This document shows, piece by piece, positions 11,310-22,739 of a stretch of DNA of 64,000 bases (position 1 is its first letter; the number at the start of each line of letters is the position of its first letter). The position numbers and the translations under genes are program-made. The stretch comes from Eupeodes corollae (Eukaryota > Arthropoda > Insecta > Diptera > Syrphidae), in assembly GCF_945859685.1 (NCBI RefSeq), contig NC_079147.1:215887578-215951577 (forward strand), given 5' to 3'. Below the pieces are notes generated by a model. It was not told the origin of the DNA. It was given only the letters and a program-made list of their open reading frames with translations, and searched no databases.

Positions 11310-12200
11310 TGATTTACTTCCTTTAGTTTAACAATTTAATATGGTATTTTTTCATTAAACTATGAAGACTTATAAGTAATTTTTTTATACTCTTTCCAAA
11401 TCAATTTAAATTGCAATTGAATTTGTAGGCGAAAATAGTTTTTATATTATTTTTCCATCGTTGCATATATTTGTAATTACAGCGAAAAATATCTACAAAA
11501 ATGGAAATACGTAGAACGAACTATTTGCTGGAAAACTTCAAAGCGATTTTGCATGTTAAATTATTATTTTGTTTACTTTATGGTCTGATTATTTCAAGAA
11601 CTAAATAAATATTAGCCCATGCATAAGCCTGGAAAATATCCTGCATCAGTAAATTGATTATTCAAAAAGTTCACCAATGATGCATTGTTCCAATAACATT
11701 AAGACTCATATAGGTACGAGTACCATACCTGCCCGTACCTAAAAGCTACCTAAATTACAAATAAAACTTAATAAAAATTGCAACCCGTTTTTGGGTTTTC
11801 TGCAGTTAAAAAAAGGAATAAAAAAAACCAATAATATAAAATTACATTAACCATATGGCTGCAACTCCTGATGCTGGTGTTACCCGTACTACTGCTACAA
11901 GGGATGTAAATACAGTGCCGAGCCAACACAGGGAATACTTCTTTTTTTTAATACCTTACACCCATTTTAATATCCTTGTTTCTATACACAGGTAGTTCAA
12001 ACCGTTCTATAGTAAAATGGTGTTTTACAACTGCATTCAATATAATTAAATTAATGTAACAATGTGTTAGTTTTGTGGTTTGCATCTGCTCTTTACATCA
12101 CACATGTTTAATGTTTAAACTTATTTCTGCATCATGTTTTTAATTCCAATGTGTACAACACGAATTGTTTATCTCTATTTAAATTTATTTAATATAGGTA
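11310..12200. other. AT-rich spacer, no gene seen
   Basis: I see no coding pattern or known repeat. A short patch around 11865-11935 is less AT-biased but cannot be assigned. Confidence 0.4.
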
Positions 12201-12206
12201 CACATA

Positions 12207-12230
12207 CAGTGGCGGAAAAAATTATATACA
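12207..12230 (+). repeat. Tc1-type terminal repeat remnant
   Basis: After a TA dinucleotide the sequence reads CAGTGGCGGAAAAAATTATA. This closely resembles the left end of the Tc1 element at 62427 (CAGTGATGGAAAAAATAATA). I see no matching transposase next to it, so this is probably a stranded end of an old copy. Confidence 0.45.
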
Positions 12231-12496
12231 GTTTATAAAATTCTTTATCAACTGTCGTATATTTTTTTTAAAAATACGAACAAATGATTGTTTTTCCAAC
12301 CAATGCTGTTGGTCCAATAGTAAGAATATCTTGACGGATGGACACGCGTTCTTACAAGGCAACTCTAGAAAACAGCACGGGACTTTATATTGTAATAGAA
12401 TAAACTAGGAAACGTTCTCACCAGTAATCCGTTACACAACTATACGGCTTTTATTGGCCTTGGCAGTCCAATACGATATGGAAATAGACCAAATGG

Positions 12497-12727
12497 ATGC
12501 GGGTTTCGGCGTTCCTACAAGGCGATCTCCAGAAGGAGATATACATGTATCAAACCAAAGGTTTTCCTGAAGACCACATAAAAGTTTGTCATTTAAAAAG
12601 GATTTTGTACGGCCTTAAGCTGTCCAGCAGGATGTGGAACAACAAACTGAATGCAGCTCTATTGAGGTTTGGCATGCAGAAGTCGGAACTCAATCCATGC
12701 GTTTATTTTTGTAACCTCAAACAATAG
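12497..12727 (+). pseudogene. Copia reverse transcriptase fragment
   Basis: The 76-codon frame has SAFLQGDLQKEIYMYQTKGF (the FLNG/FLQG-L-EEIYM motif typical of copia), KVCHLKRILYGLKLSSRMW (YGLKQ-R-W) and LRFGMQKSELNPCVY. The catalytic YVDD follows near 12727, in another frame, as TIDDSLI, so the first residues are altered though both Asp remain. The natural frame extends upstream without an ATG. Confidence 0.82.
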
Positions 12728-13189
12728 ACGATAGTTTGATCCTCTAAAACGACACTTCGATTAAATCCAAACTGAAGAACTACGTGATGGACATGTTTCA
12801 AATGAAGAACCCTGGAGCAGCTCGTTTTCTGTTGGGCATGCAAATTCATCACGTTCAAGTTAAAGGCTACCTAATCGTTTGATCAACAACAGTTGAGAGA
12901 AGAAATTCTCGAACGTTTTCATATGAGCGACGGCAAACCCTATATCGACACCGATTGATACTAATCAAGTTTTATCGAAGGAGATGTGTCCAAAATCTCA
13001 AGAAGAACAAGATGAGATGAAGAAGGTGCCATATCAAGCAGCCGTTGGCAGCCTCATGTACGCTGCTCAAGGGACTCGTCCCGATTTGGCATATGCTGTC
13101 AGTTCTATCAGCAGATTAAATAAACAATCCGGGTAAGCCTCATTAATCAGCTATAAAGTGTATTTTCAGGTACCTCAAAGGCACTTTAG

Positions 13190-13507
13190 ATGCCAAACTT
13201 GTTCAGTCAGAATTCGGCTACTGCGATGCAGATTAAGGCAGAGTATATGCCCTTATCGGCAGTTACACAAGAAGCACTTTGGTTAAAGCGCTTAGTTGAA
13301 GAACTGACTGGTAACACCCATACACCAACTATATACAGCGACAACAAGAGTGCGATTGATCTATCACAACTAAATGCTTATCGAGCTAGATCAAAGCACA
13401 TCGACATCAAACACCACTTGGAAGTTACCGAAGGAAGCATCAAAGTGCAGTATATCAAGACAGAACAAATGCTGGCAGACTTCTACCAAAGCGGTTCCAA
13501 AAGTTAA
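13190..13507 (+). pseudogene. Copia RNase H domain
   Basis: The frame includes AEYMPLSAVTQEALWLKRLV (usual AEYMALS...EA.WL), TPTIYSDNKSAIDLSQ (Asp of the active site) and ARSKHIDIKHHLEVTEGSIK (the R.KHID...H motif), then IKTEQMLADFYQ (usual QLAD..TK). This is the C-terminal domain of a copia polyprotein. It is well preserved in sequence but detached from an intact polyprotein. Confidence 0.85.
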
Positions 13508-13736
13508 GAACGATTTTTGCGCTAAAAGATTAGCTTGAGATTTGCCAAGTGTACGAATATTTCAGTGCCTAAATATGTCTCATTGTCTGTCATTCTAGAG
13601 GAGGAACCTATCCAGGACCTCATGAACCCGCAACCCTGACTCGTAAGTGCTTACACGGGCCTCTGTCTCTGCCCAGCATTAGTCTGTTGTCTGTCTCTAA
13701 CATGGGAAATCTGCAAATCCGGCTCGAAGGACCAAA

Positions 13737-14025
13737 TGTTCGAGCGAAGTATAAGTGGACTGTAAGTTAGAAAGAAATGAAGAGAGTAACAATAATTAGT
13801 TGTATTAAGAGCTTTATTATACTAAATGTGACGACCGTCGTGGTTGGTAGCAAATTCAAGACTAAACTATGTTATATAATATGGTTCAAATGTACATTTA
13901 CGATTTGGCGGCAACACCAAGTAAACATTGTTTATTAAATTTAATTAAATTTGTTTTAATGAGAGTATTGTAATAGAATAAACTAAAAATTAAATTACAG
14001 GCAACTCCTTTCAGTTGTTATAACA
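13737..14025 (+). repeat. Probable copia 3' LTR
   Basis: Starting shortly after the RNase H frame and a short 3' untranslated stretch, a 289-bp segment begins TGTTCGAGCG and ends GTTATAACA, so it has the TGTT...AACA ends usual for copia LTRs. No 5' partner is present because the element is truncated, so the boundaries are inferred from the ends alone. Confidence 0.5.
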
Positions 14026-14229
14026 CATCTTTAACCTGCATTATTTGTTATAATTGTCATTTCAATAAAACTTCTCTCTCTTGCTTTTTAGCTTTCAAGG
14101 AACCAAGTCATATTTTTATTTCTTGTGCTCCACTCTATATTCCATTTTTATATTTTCTATCACTTTATTCATTGTCCACAATAATGACCCTTAACGCAAA
14201 GCCAGATTACCGAATTTAAGTTTTGAGAA

Positions 14230-14320
14230 GACTTAAATCCGGACCTAAATCATATTGAGAGAACCTGTGAAACCATGTTGACAAGGCCATACAAACAAAT
14301 AAATTGTAATTAGGATGACT
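14230..14320 (+). mobile_element. Possible Tc1 transposase scrap
   Basis: The bases near 14231 read DLNPDLNHIERTCETMLTRP, resembling the SPDLNPIENLWE motif that surrounds the third catalytic residue of Tc1 transposases. Only this short piece is recognisable. Confidence 0.35.
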
Positions 14321-14469
14321 AATGGGGTGCCCTACGTAACGATAATAAGAGAAACACCTTCAGTCATGCGTAAAAGCTCGCCTTGAATGAGCTCGATAGA
14401 GGGAGAGTAAGTCCTGTCCGGTCAATATGTCAGGCAGCTTTACTTCGACCAATTCATACATTTATATTG

Positions 14470-14745
14470 AACGTATTGGACCATGAAGATATGCCAGAAG
14501 ACTGGCCAAAAGGTATAATCTGCCTCAAGAATTGAGTTGTTACAACGTGCAGCACCTATAGAGGTATCACGTTACTGAGTACCACCTACAAGATACTCTC
14601 ATCTATCCTACAAAAACGGATAGCCCCATACGCTAAAATTATCATCGGACAATTTCAATGTAGCATTATCCTATGAAAATTTTTTCTAAAATTCCCAATA
14701 ATCTTTTATTTATAGACTTTAAGACCGCCTACGATAGCATAGCAA
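14470..14745 (+). mobile_element. RTE-type LINE reverse transcriptase scrap
   Basis: The segment reads PEDWPKGIIC, then TCSTYRGITLLSTTYKILSS, ILQKRIAPYAKIIIGQFQC and, near 14710, FYL-DFKTAYDSI-like residues split by stops. This is the YRGI.LL...YKI(L)S...R..P....I..YQCGFR block of RTE-like reverse transcriptases. It is not the same family as RTE-A: RTE-A retains SLLNIAY. Confidence 0.65.
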
Positions 14746-14749
14746 AGGT

Positions 14750-16500
14750 CCAGTGAGTTACTGCATTACATCATCGGGAGAACTGCGCGTGTCGAGAAAA
14801 ATGCAGTGAGCCAAATAATCAAGGTGGCGAAGCAAGCATAAGTTTTAAGTAGTGAAAATCTTAAAACATCTTACGTCAATTGTAGGTGATAACAACATTG
14901 GAGAAGTTATATGTGGGTTGTTGCTCAAAGCTAACAGAGCCTTCTATATGCTATCATAGTTTTTTAAATTCAGAAACTTTACCATTACTTCTAAACTTCT
15001 GCTGTACATGTCAATGGTTCTGCCATTACTCACATATGGATCCTACGATCCAACCTCATATGCGCGTTTATACTCTATTTCATGACTGGTTTTAATTTGT
15101 CCACCACTACTGTATGCCCTGTTCTATATACGAGTACACAAATTCAAATGACTTTTGATTAAAATTAAACAAAATTGAAAATCAAATATTTACAATTCTT
15201 GATTTTGGCTGACTTTTCACATCGTAAATTGTTGTAAAATAAAATAATCTAGAATCAGACCTTCCCATTTTCTAGCATTGCCCCCCTCCCGCTTTCCCCT
15301 TCTGTTCAGTGCTTCCTTATTACTGCCATACTATGTTTGAGGTATTGCATTCTACGGAATTTTAGTCTCCAAAAAGGGAAATAAATGTTCATTGAAAACA
15401 AAATATTCAAAGCATTCCTGGGAAGAGAACAGAAAAAACTTTACAACTTAAAGTATGTTCATTGTATAGGACAAAGGTTGATGAAATATTTAAAACGGGT
15501 CAATGAACAAAAGGACCTGAACCTAGTCTTCCTTATTCTAGCCCAGTATAACCAGTCTTCTGATTCCGGCTGAGTTTACATCAAAGTGGTCTATATGAAG
15601 GACACCAAACATATAGGAACGCCCTGCAGTATAGGTAGCTAAATATGTTTTAAATTGAATTTACCATTAATAATATTAACACTATACACAGTAGACGAAA
15701 GTTTTGGAATTTGAAAAATCTTTGGGTATAACAAACTTTTACTTCGTCCAGTAGTTCTTTAAAAAAAATAAAACAAAAATCGAGAAAAAAAGACGAAGTT
15801 CTGTGAAGCATCCTATTCCTATCATGGATGTGGATATAGGATGTTACAGTTTCCATAGTAGTTTTTATACAAAGAATCACTTATATTGGATGTTTGCTAA
15901 CTTCATTAGCTCCTCGTCTGGCATCATGTTCATTTGGATTAGTTGGAAGATCCATCCTTGTTTTAAGTATAGCAAGTCCATTAGGGCTCAATTTACGTCT
16001 TCTTATACAGGAGGATAAAATTCTTCACACTAAAGATACATCTTATGCGCAATACTTACAAAAACAAACATATACAATGCCAAGAAAGAATTTGTTAGTT
16101 TATTTAACTTAACTTTATTATCAAGACAGACTTTTTATACACATCTATTTATGTATTTATATACGTACTCAAAAAGTAGCTCTCTTTTGATTTTTGCTCG
16201 CTTTGATGGCTCCAGCAAAAGCTCTTAGAACTCATTTAAGTTTTCGATAAATGGAATGTGAAATTTCATTGGGAAATAGTTGCAGAGAAGCAGAATTGCA
16301 TACAAATACAACATTAAAATAAGAAAATAAAACTTAATTTAAAGTGTATTTTTTTAATTCGGTGTTTTATAAATATAACTACTTCCAAGAAAATTTGTTA
16401 AAAATAATATTTAAGGAAGTTAATGGGTTTATAAATAGAAAATACTTAAGAATTTCGTTCAAGAGTTTTATAAAGCATTATCAACATTATTAAGAAAACC
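14750..16500. other. No gene recognised
   Basis: The short open frames at 14886-15095, 15385-15573 and 15803-16112 show no domain, signal or family I know. A C-rich patch is at 15282-15301. There is no RNA gene. Confidence 0.4.
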
Positions 16501-16502
16501 AT

Positions 16503-16828
16503 TCCATATCCATATCCATATCCATACCCATATCTATATCCATATCCATATCCATATCCATATCCATATCCATATCCATATCCATATCCATATCCATATC
16601 CATATCCATATCCATATCCATATCCATATCCATATCCATATCCATATCCATATCCATATCCATATCCATATCCATATCCATATCCATATCCATATCCATA
16701 TCCATATCCATATCCATATCCATATCCATATCCATATCCATATCCATATCCATATCCATATCCATATCCATATCCATATCCATATCCATATCCATATCTA
16801 TATCCATATCCATATCCATATCCATATC
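16503..16828. repeat. (CATATC)n hexanucleotide array
   Basis: About 54 tandem copies of CATATC run for about 325 bp with only a few variant units (CATACC, TATATC) near each end, so the core is highly homogeneous. The minus strand reads as an uninterrupted Asp-Met alternation simply because the 6-mer contains no stop in that frame; it is not a protein gene. It ends directly against a SINE 3' fragment. Confidence 0.97.
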
Positions 16829-16915
16829 ATGACAACATTACTCGTTAAACATTAATGGTTGAGAGTTTTAAGTCACTAGGTGCTAGTTCTTAACGGACTA
16901 TTGGGGACCCTAATA
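16829..16915 (+). repeat. SINE 3' fragment
   Basis: This piece matches the 3' half of the SINE family at 30944, 33007 and 34578: TGACAACA-TACTCG, then AATGGTTGAGAGTTTTAAG, TCACTAGG and CTTAACGGACT. The tRNA-like head is missing; a hexanucleotide array occupies the upstream side. Confidence 0.7.
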
Positions 16916-16919
16916 TGTT

Positions 16920-18975
16920 TTCTCCTCACGGGAGTATTGAACTTATGATCCTCTTCATGTTAATAATTAGCTAAACATGGTTCAAATGATACAGGTCCTA
17001 TGAAATTTGGTATGAGGTTTTAGACTGATTTGGATATGGACCCCCACCTTCTTCCTCAATCCGATCCAATCCAATTGTTGCGTTCCCCTAATATTTTCAA
17101 TCATCAGTTAGTAGTCAGATTACTCAAAAAAAAACATCTTTTATTCAACAACAGATAATAAAACCAATTTTTATTTTGACACACTCAAAATTGAAAAAAA
17201 AAACTTCCCAAAATATGTAGGTATGTACGAAAATATGTATATCCATCGAATCAATCGCAATTTCCATTATTTAAGAGGAAATTTAATCAAATAGAATATC
17301 CAGCTGAATAATTTTTTGAGAAGCTCGTCATTGAACACACAGAAAAATAACAACAACAAAAAACAACCTCCAGTAAGCTGAATATCATTTCTAATCGTAA
17401 ATCGTTATGTACCCAACACGCAACCAAACGAAACGAACAAAATAAAATATTGAAAAAATTAAAAAATATATACAAATATACATACATTCATGCATTTGTA
17501 TATATGTATGTACTTTTGTCCTCCGGTATCAAAATCATTTGCACAAAAGAAGGCTAGAAACGGGTTATTTGATTTTCCAGCCTGATGAAGGCAGTCTACA
17601 TACATCTATATATATTTTGTGAATGTTTGTACATAATATTTAGTTGAATACAAAAAAAAAAACAAATCACAAATATTTTATATTCATGAGTGGAAACTTC
17701 ACACACATATTTTTGTTGCTGTACTCTTCATTGATAAATATTCATTACTGATGTGAGTATCTGTGAAATTCAATCGAGTTTTGAGAATTAATATACAAAA
17801 AATACAAACGTTTCAATCCATGATTAGATTTAGTTTCAAGGGAAAATATTTGAAAACTAATATTGAATTTGTAACCAAAGTCAAATAAAAAACTGCAAGT
17901 TTATACAAAAATAGGAAGTTGGTTGAATTAACAATTCGGAATTGTTCAAAACAAAAACAAAATACCTACAATACATATTCGTTGTTGTTGTAAGCATTTT
18001 TACCATAAAGTAGAGTTGGAGGTATGGTATTTTCTAACGCTGCAAAACATTAAAAAATCATTTTTTTTCTTGAATAAAAAGCCGTAGTTTTGTACTAAAA
18101 AAATCGCACTCAAAATAGGGCCTTCGCATTAAAAAATATAATACACGACTGGGTCGCACAATCTTGCTCCTGTATGCAAAGAGTCTGTTTAGAAAAGTAC
18201 CTGTATAAGATTTAAAAATATACCTGTAAAATAAGTTTGTCTTCAAAGATATAAATACCATTTGATTTGTCAAACAAACCGCCCGATTCATCCCAAGACA
18301 CAACTCATCCTAGGACAACTCATTCCGGAAATTAAAAATACTTGTAAGCACACTTAACGGAAACAATTGTTTGAGTATTCAATTAGATCGTTCAGAGCTT
18401 TTTCCTTTGGAAAGCTTTATTTTAATTTCATATTGGAAGAACCAGGATGGAAAATAAATTATCTGGAGAGAAGAAAGAGGAAGAACATGTATGTATGGTT
18501 GAATTGTAAAGCGATCGAATATTGGTTGTTTAGTTAGGTAGGTGTCTAAGACGGTAGGTGTTTAGAACGAATAGTTCATTGGCGAGCTCAGCTTTATGCA
18601 GCTAGATAGATAAAGACATGTTTATGATGGTAATGAAGGAATATTATTGGTAGGTGGAAGGTGCTTACTACAATCTACGTTAAGCTTATTTTTTTCGTTA
18701 AAGTTTAAACAAAAACACGAATTCGAACAGGTACAAGAAATTGCTATTCATGTGTCAGGCTCTTGTGCGTTTTGCATTTTAGATATGAAGTGACACGTAA
18801 GCAGTAGTTGTAGAGGTTGTACGTAATACCTGAATAGATATAATGTGTATACGTTGAACAAGTGATTTTAATAGAAAATAGGTATACTCTTTCTGGCCCG
18901 TTTCTTTAAATTGTACTAAGTATTTATTCTTTTATTTAGGCGAAGGCAATTAAAAGAACAATATTTTAAAATCAT
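16920..18975. other. No gene recognised
   Basis: AT-rich DNA with A-runs and ATACATAC-type microsatellite near 17455-17520. Open frames at 17287-17487 and 18058-18303 on the minus strand have no recognisable content. Confidence 0.42.
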
Positions 18976-19345
18976 ATACAGCTGTGGACAACTAATTAGA
19001 AACATTACTTGCTTCTTATTTCCACATTCACTTTTACATGTGTGACTAGAATAGCGGTATCCAAAACGGTGTAATGCAAGCGTTATTAGATAATTGTTTG
19101 AAAAAGCATCATTTGTGTATAAGTCTTTGCAAAGTACACAATAAAATCAAGGTAGAGTGTGAAAAGTGTTCGTTTCAACTGGTCAACTAATTGGAAAAAG
19201 TTAAATTACATTTGATTTGGGTGAAATAAAAATAATCTCTTTATTTTGCATTGGTAAGTAGAAAATTCTGAATTGTCTGCAAAGGTTTTTAAAGAGCTGT
19301 GATCCTCCTACAAGGATAGCGATTCTTGAGCTTTGGAAGCTTAAA

Positions 19346-19669
19346 ATGTCTTGTAGAGCAATTGCATCTCAAATGAACTGTTCTGTAAAGAAAGTGTTCA
19401 ATGCAATTAAGCATTTTCAAAACTTCGGGACTGCTGAAAATGTACCTCGTAAAAAACGGGCCCGTAAGACAAGCTGCCAAATAGATCGAGGAATTAGTAG
19501 GCTGGCCAAAAAAGACCCAAAAATAAGCTCCACAGAGATACAACGCCAACTCTCGGTTGCATTCGATGTCCCGATAGGGCAACGCACAATCAGAAAGAAG
19601 ATTGGTAGAAGTTGGGTTGCATGGTCGTGTTTTTTGGAAGAAACCATTAGTAACCGCAAGGCAACGTAG
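19346..19669 (+). pseudogene. Tc1 transposase N-terminal half
   Basis: The 107-codon frame has two helix-turn-helix segments: SCRAIASQMNCSVKKVFNAI (residues 2-21), a GRPR-like hinge replaced by KKRARKTS, and ISSTEIQRQLSVAF with IGQRTIRKK (residues 69-93). These bind the terminal repeats. A one-base shift near 19605 moves the reading into the next frame. The start used is the first Met, but homology extends upstream (RIAILELWKLK), so the true start may be earlier. Confidence 0.82.
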
Positions 19670-20030
19670 TCTTAGAATAGAGTTCGCAAGATCACACGAC
19701 AACTGGACAACAAACGATTGGAAATACATATTTTGGGGTGACGAAACTAAAATAAATAGAATCGGCCAAGTTGCTGCACGTTATGTCCGAAAGCAAAAAG
19801 GAACAGCTTTCCACCCTAAATACGTTTTGCCAATAATTAAGCATGGAGGCGGCTCGCTTAAAGTTTGGGGTTGTGTCTAGTGGTGTGGGAGTTGGTCCAA
19901 TCCATCGAATCGATGGAACGCTGACAGCCGTTAAATACATTGACATTCTTAAGAAACGATTAGTGGATTAGGCCGATGGAAACATGCCAGTGATATGGAA
20001 GTTTCAGCAAGACAACGACCCCAAGAAGTA
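19602..20030 (+). pseudogene. Tc1 transposase catalytic part
   Basis: This continues the upstream half in another frame: FARSHDNWTTNDWKYIFWGD carries the first catalytic Asp (WGDETKINR), then ARYVRKQKGTAFHPKYVLPI, KHGGGSLKVWGC (GGG...VWGC is a Tc1 hallmark), a stop at 19880, and near 20005 FQQDNDPK with the second catalytic Asp. The third catalytic motif is absent because the copy is cut there. Confidence 0.82.
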
Positions 20031-20320
20031 CCCTTGATAGCCTTCAAATTACTTGATCGGCGTTTACATGACTTTGGAAGGACATGAGAGCAGGCAGTTA
20101 GATCGATAAGAGGATTAACCTTTTTAGGCACAGGCTGGATAGGCTGTTTTCCATTCACTCAGAAAGAGACCCGTAGAACGTTAAAGAAAACCTCTTCAGA
20201 ATAATAGCGGAGATACTATACGGACCAGGGGATTTGTAAATGTCGAGGTTTTTAAATAATCTAGCAATTGTTTGAGTACGAGGGATGATTTATCCCTAGA
20301 ATCATTTACGCTCTCAAGTA
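20031..20320 (-). mobile_element. LINE-F copy 3 (RT fingers fragment)
   Basis: Nucleotide-level similarity to 10050-10350 is clear. Both contain TTTTCCATTC, AGAATAATAGCGG/AGAACAATAGCGG and GGACCAG-GGATTTRTA in the same spacing. On the minus strand this is the KSAGPDNI...SLSKRMENR region of the LINE-F reverse transcriptase. It abuts the broken 3' side of the Tc1 element. Confidence 0.75.
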
Positions 20321-20329
20321 CAGTAGCAG

Positions 20330-22180
20330 TACTTATTGACTTAAAAAACAACTGGATATTTTGTTACACATCAATCAAGGTTTCCGAGAAACCACTTTTC
20401 GTTGTGAATGCTTTTAATTTTTTTTGATTCTCTGATGGATGTTAAAATAATTTGACATCTATTCAAAGACTAGAATTAATTAAGTAAAATCTAGAAAGTA
20501 AAAAAAAAGGTGTATTTCTTTGTCCTTAGCCATGGACCCAACAAAGTAACATTAATTTCAGTTGGCCTTGTTAAAGATATTAAAACCTAATCTACGTAAA
20601 TTTATGTCAAAGCCAATGCTCCTCGGGCTTAACTTAAAGAGATTAAATCCTACTTAAACATATACAAATAAAGGTATACACCAAAATGATTAGAGAGAGA
20701 GACAGAGAATTTTCTGATGTCAGGATACCACTTTGCTGTCATGTTCACTGATTTATGCCAATTACCTGGCGGCAATCATCTCAAGAATGTTGTTTTTTTT
20801 TCCTTGTTGTCTTTTTTTTTATTTAAATATTAATTCAGTCACTTAATAAGCAAACACCAAACAGTAGTACCTACATACCTACCTACCAGCTATAAGCTAC
20901 CATCCAACAGTACATCCAGGTAGGCATAGAGAAAGCTTATACTTTAGATATACCTACGTACATATGCACAGAGAATCATCATCATATGCCTCTGCTGGAA
21001 TAGTACTGATGGTACTGGTTCTGTTAGTACTCGTATAGTAGAGAATAGGCCCCGACGGGCTTGATCCAAGTATTTATCATTTTGTGCACAAGACAGGCAT
21101 AATAAATAAACGATTTCAAGAGACTTAAGTGTGCGTGAGTTATTGATAAAGTTTAGTGGAAAGCAAAATTATGCCTTGCAGGTGAAACTTTATATAAATA
21201 CGAGTATATATGTATGTTTCATAAGGATGTGTGCCTGTGTCTGTGCCTGTTTGGTTTTAGTGTGAATTGTTAAAAGTGTTTTTTTTTGTGTCATTTATGA
21301 TGTTCATTATAGGATTGGCAATATGAAGAAAACATTAAAACGATAAGACCTTTTGCAATGCCCACGAAATTACAAATTTAGAGCATTATGACATTATTAA
21401 CTTTGTTAAGGAACAAATTATACTTAACGTCAGATAGGTTCTTAATTTTAACATGTAAGTCAAAAATCATTAAATTTTATTTAGCTTACAGATACAGATT
21501 TTCTATACTACCAGATGTTAAGATACAACGTAAACATACCTATAATAATGTATCATCATTTTAAGTGACCCAAATTAATTACAACACACATTAGAGGATT
21601 AAGTTACAGCCTGGTTTTGAGTAAGGTATTTATAAATCAATTATCTAATGAACGAACTCATTAAATTAAATCAATTCCAGTCATTCCAACCGGCCTACTT
21701 TAATAAAGTAAGCCCAAAGTTGGTATACATGGGAACACATAATTTGTATGTGTAATTGCAAGACTCAAACCAATTAGTTATTAAAGAAAATAGGAAACTT
21801 ATTCCTATTTAAAATTAATTTCAGCTGGCTGATTTGTAAGCGTTACATTATTTTTTTTAACAAGGTAATTGCGGGAAAGATGCCACGGTTTTGGAAAATT
21901 CAATGTGCCTTTTTTATAAGTTTAAGACGAGTCATGAAATGAAGGAGAGATGCCGCATATTGTTTAAACACGTATTTATCACATAAGACTCTGAAATTTT
22001 ACAAAAATCCATAAATCTCGATTCCGCATTGATTAATAAATGTCCACAGTCAAAAAGGACTTAAAAACAAAATAAAAACGAATAGTCCAGTTTAAAAGAG
22101 ATAAAAAGTTGGAAATTTGTTCATACCTTACGGCCGATTCTTTCACAAAGTTGTAAGACAATTTAATAACTCGATCTACT
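20330..22180. other. No gene recognised
   Basis: T-runs near 20795-20820, GTAGGTA/CTACCTAC microsatellite patches near 20870-20935 and TGTGTGCCTGTGTCTGTGCC near 21230. No coding signal, RNA or repeat that I can assign. Confidence 0.42.
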
Positions 22181-22337
22181 ATCTGCTAACCATTAGCATC
22201 AAGTCTACATTCAGCAACATAAGCCTGATATGCGCACACGCCTCCACAAATGAGAAGGATGTCAACACCAAAGATATGTTCTTCTAGCTCTTAGACAAAG
22301 ACATGAGCAGTGTCCTAACTACGATATTAAAATTGTA

Positions 22338-22736
22338 TTGGGCGATTTTAATGAGAAGCTAGGAAGGAAAGACATCTTTGGTGGACTAATCGGGAAAAAC
22401 AGCCTGCACAACAACACTTCAGACAACGGATTCACGCTCATAGATTTTGCTGTGGGGCGAAACGTCATAGTAGCCAGTACGAATATTCCATACTTCAACA
22501 TCCACAAAGGAACTTGGAGTTCTCCAGATCAATCTACCGTCAACCAGATTGACCATACTGCGATCGACACCAGACATGCTTCCAGAATCATGGATGTCCG
22601 AACTTTACTAGGAGCTAACATCGACTCGGAAGACTACCTCGTTGTAGCCAAGGTAGTACTTTGGGTTTCCAGACTCAAGGCAAAACAGGGAGATGCTGGG
22701 AGAAGGTACAACGTCGAAAGGCAATCGCCAAAGTAA
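22338..22736 (+). pseudogene. RTE-A endonuclease C-terminal half
   Basis: The 132-codon frame starts within GDFNEKLGRKDIFGGLIGKN (GDFN motif), then SDNGFTLIDFAVGRNVIVAS, GTWSSPDQSTVNQIDHTAI (the ..QIDHI strand), and TLLGANIDSEDYLVVAKVVL. In copy 2 the last motif is DSDHYLLVAKV; here the catalytic His of SDH is changed (SED), so endonuclease activity is lost. The Met is internal to the ancestral protein, which began about 150 codons upstream. Confidence 0.85.
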
Positions 22737-22739
22737 CCT

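Larger units (their letters stand above)
12320..14025 (+). mobile_element. Truncated Ty1/copia retrotransposon
   Basis: Reverse transcriptase, RNase H and a probable 3' LTR are present in copia order; gag, protease and integrase are missing. Readable segments are ETFSPVIRYTTIRLLLALAV (12404-12463), FLQGDLQKEIYMYQ, then PGAARFLLGMQIHHVQ (12811-12858), YQAAVGSLMYAAQGTRPDLA (13034-13093) and the RNase H at 13190-13507. A related FLQGN scrap at about 12343 comes before the first block, so an additional copia fragment or a rearrangement lies at the left edge. A 147-bp relative of its 3' internal region sits at 26399-26545. Confidence 0.85.
18979..20030 (+). mobile_element. Tc1-like transposon, 3' truncated
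   Basis: After a TA, the left end reads CAGCTGTGGACAACTAATTA. A related direct repeat (GGTCAACTAATTGGAAA) lies at 19181-19197, the IR/DR layout found in some Tc1 elements. The transposase follows. The right half and right terminus are missing: the sequence switches to a minus-strand LINE-F fragment just after the QQDNDPK motif near 20030. Confidence 0.83.

Noticed and set aside
16490..16825. 111-codon Asp-Met alternating open frame
   Set aside because: It is the reading of a hexanucleotide array without stops in that frame, not a gene.
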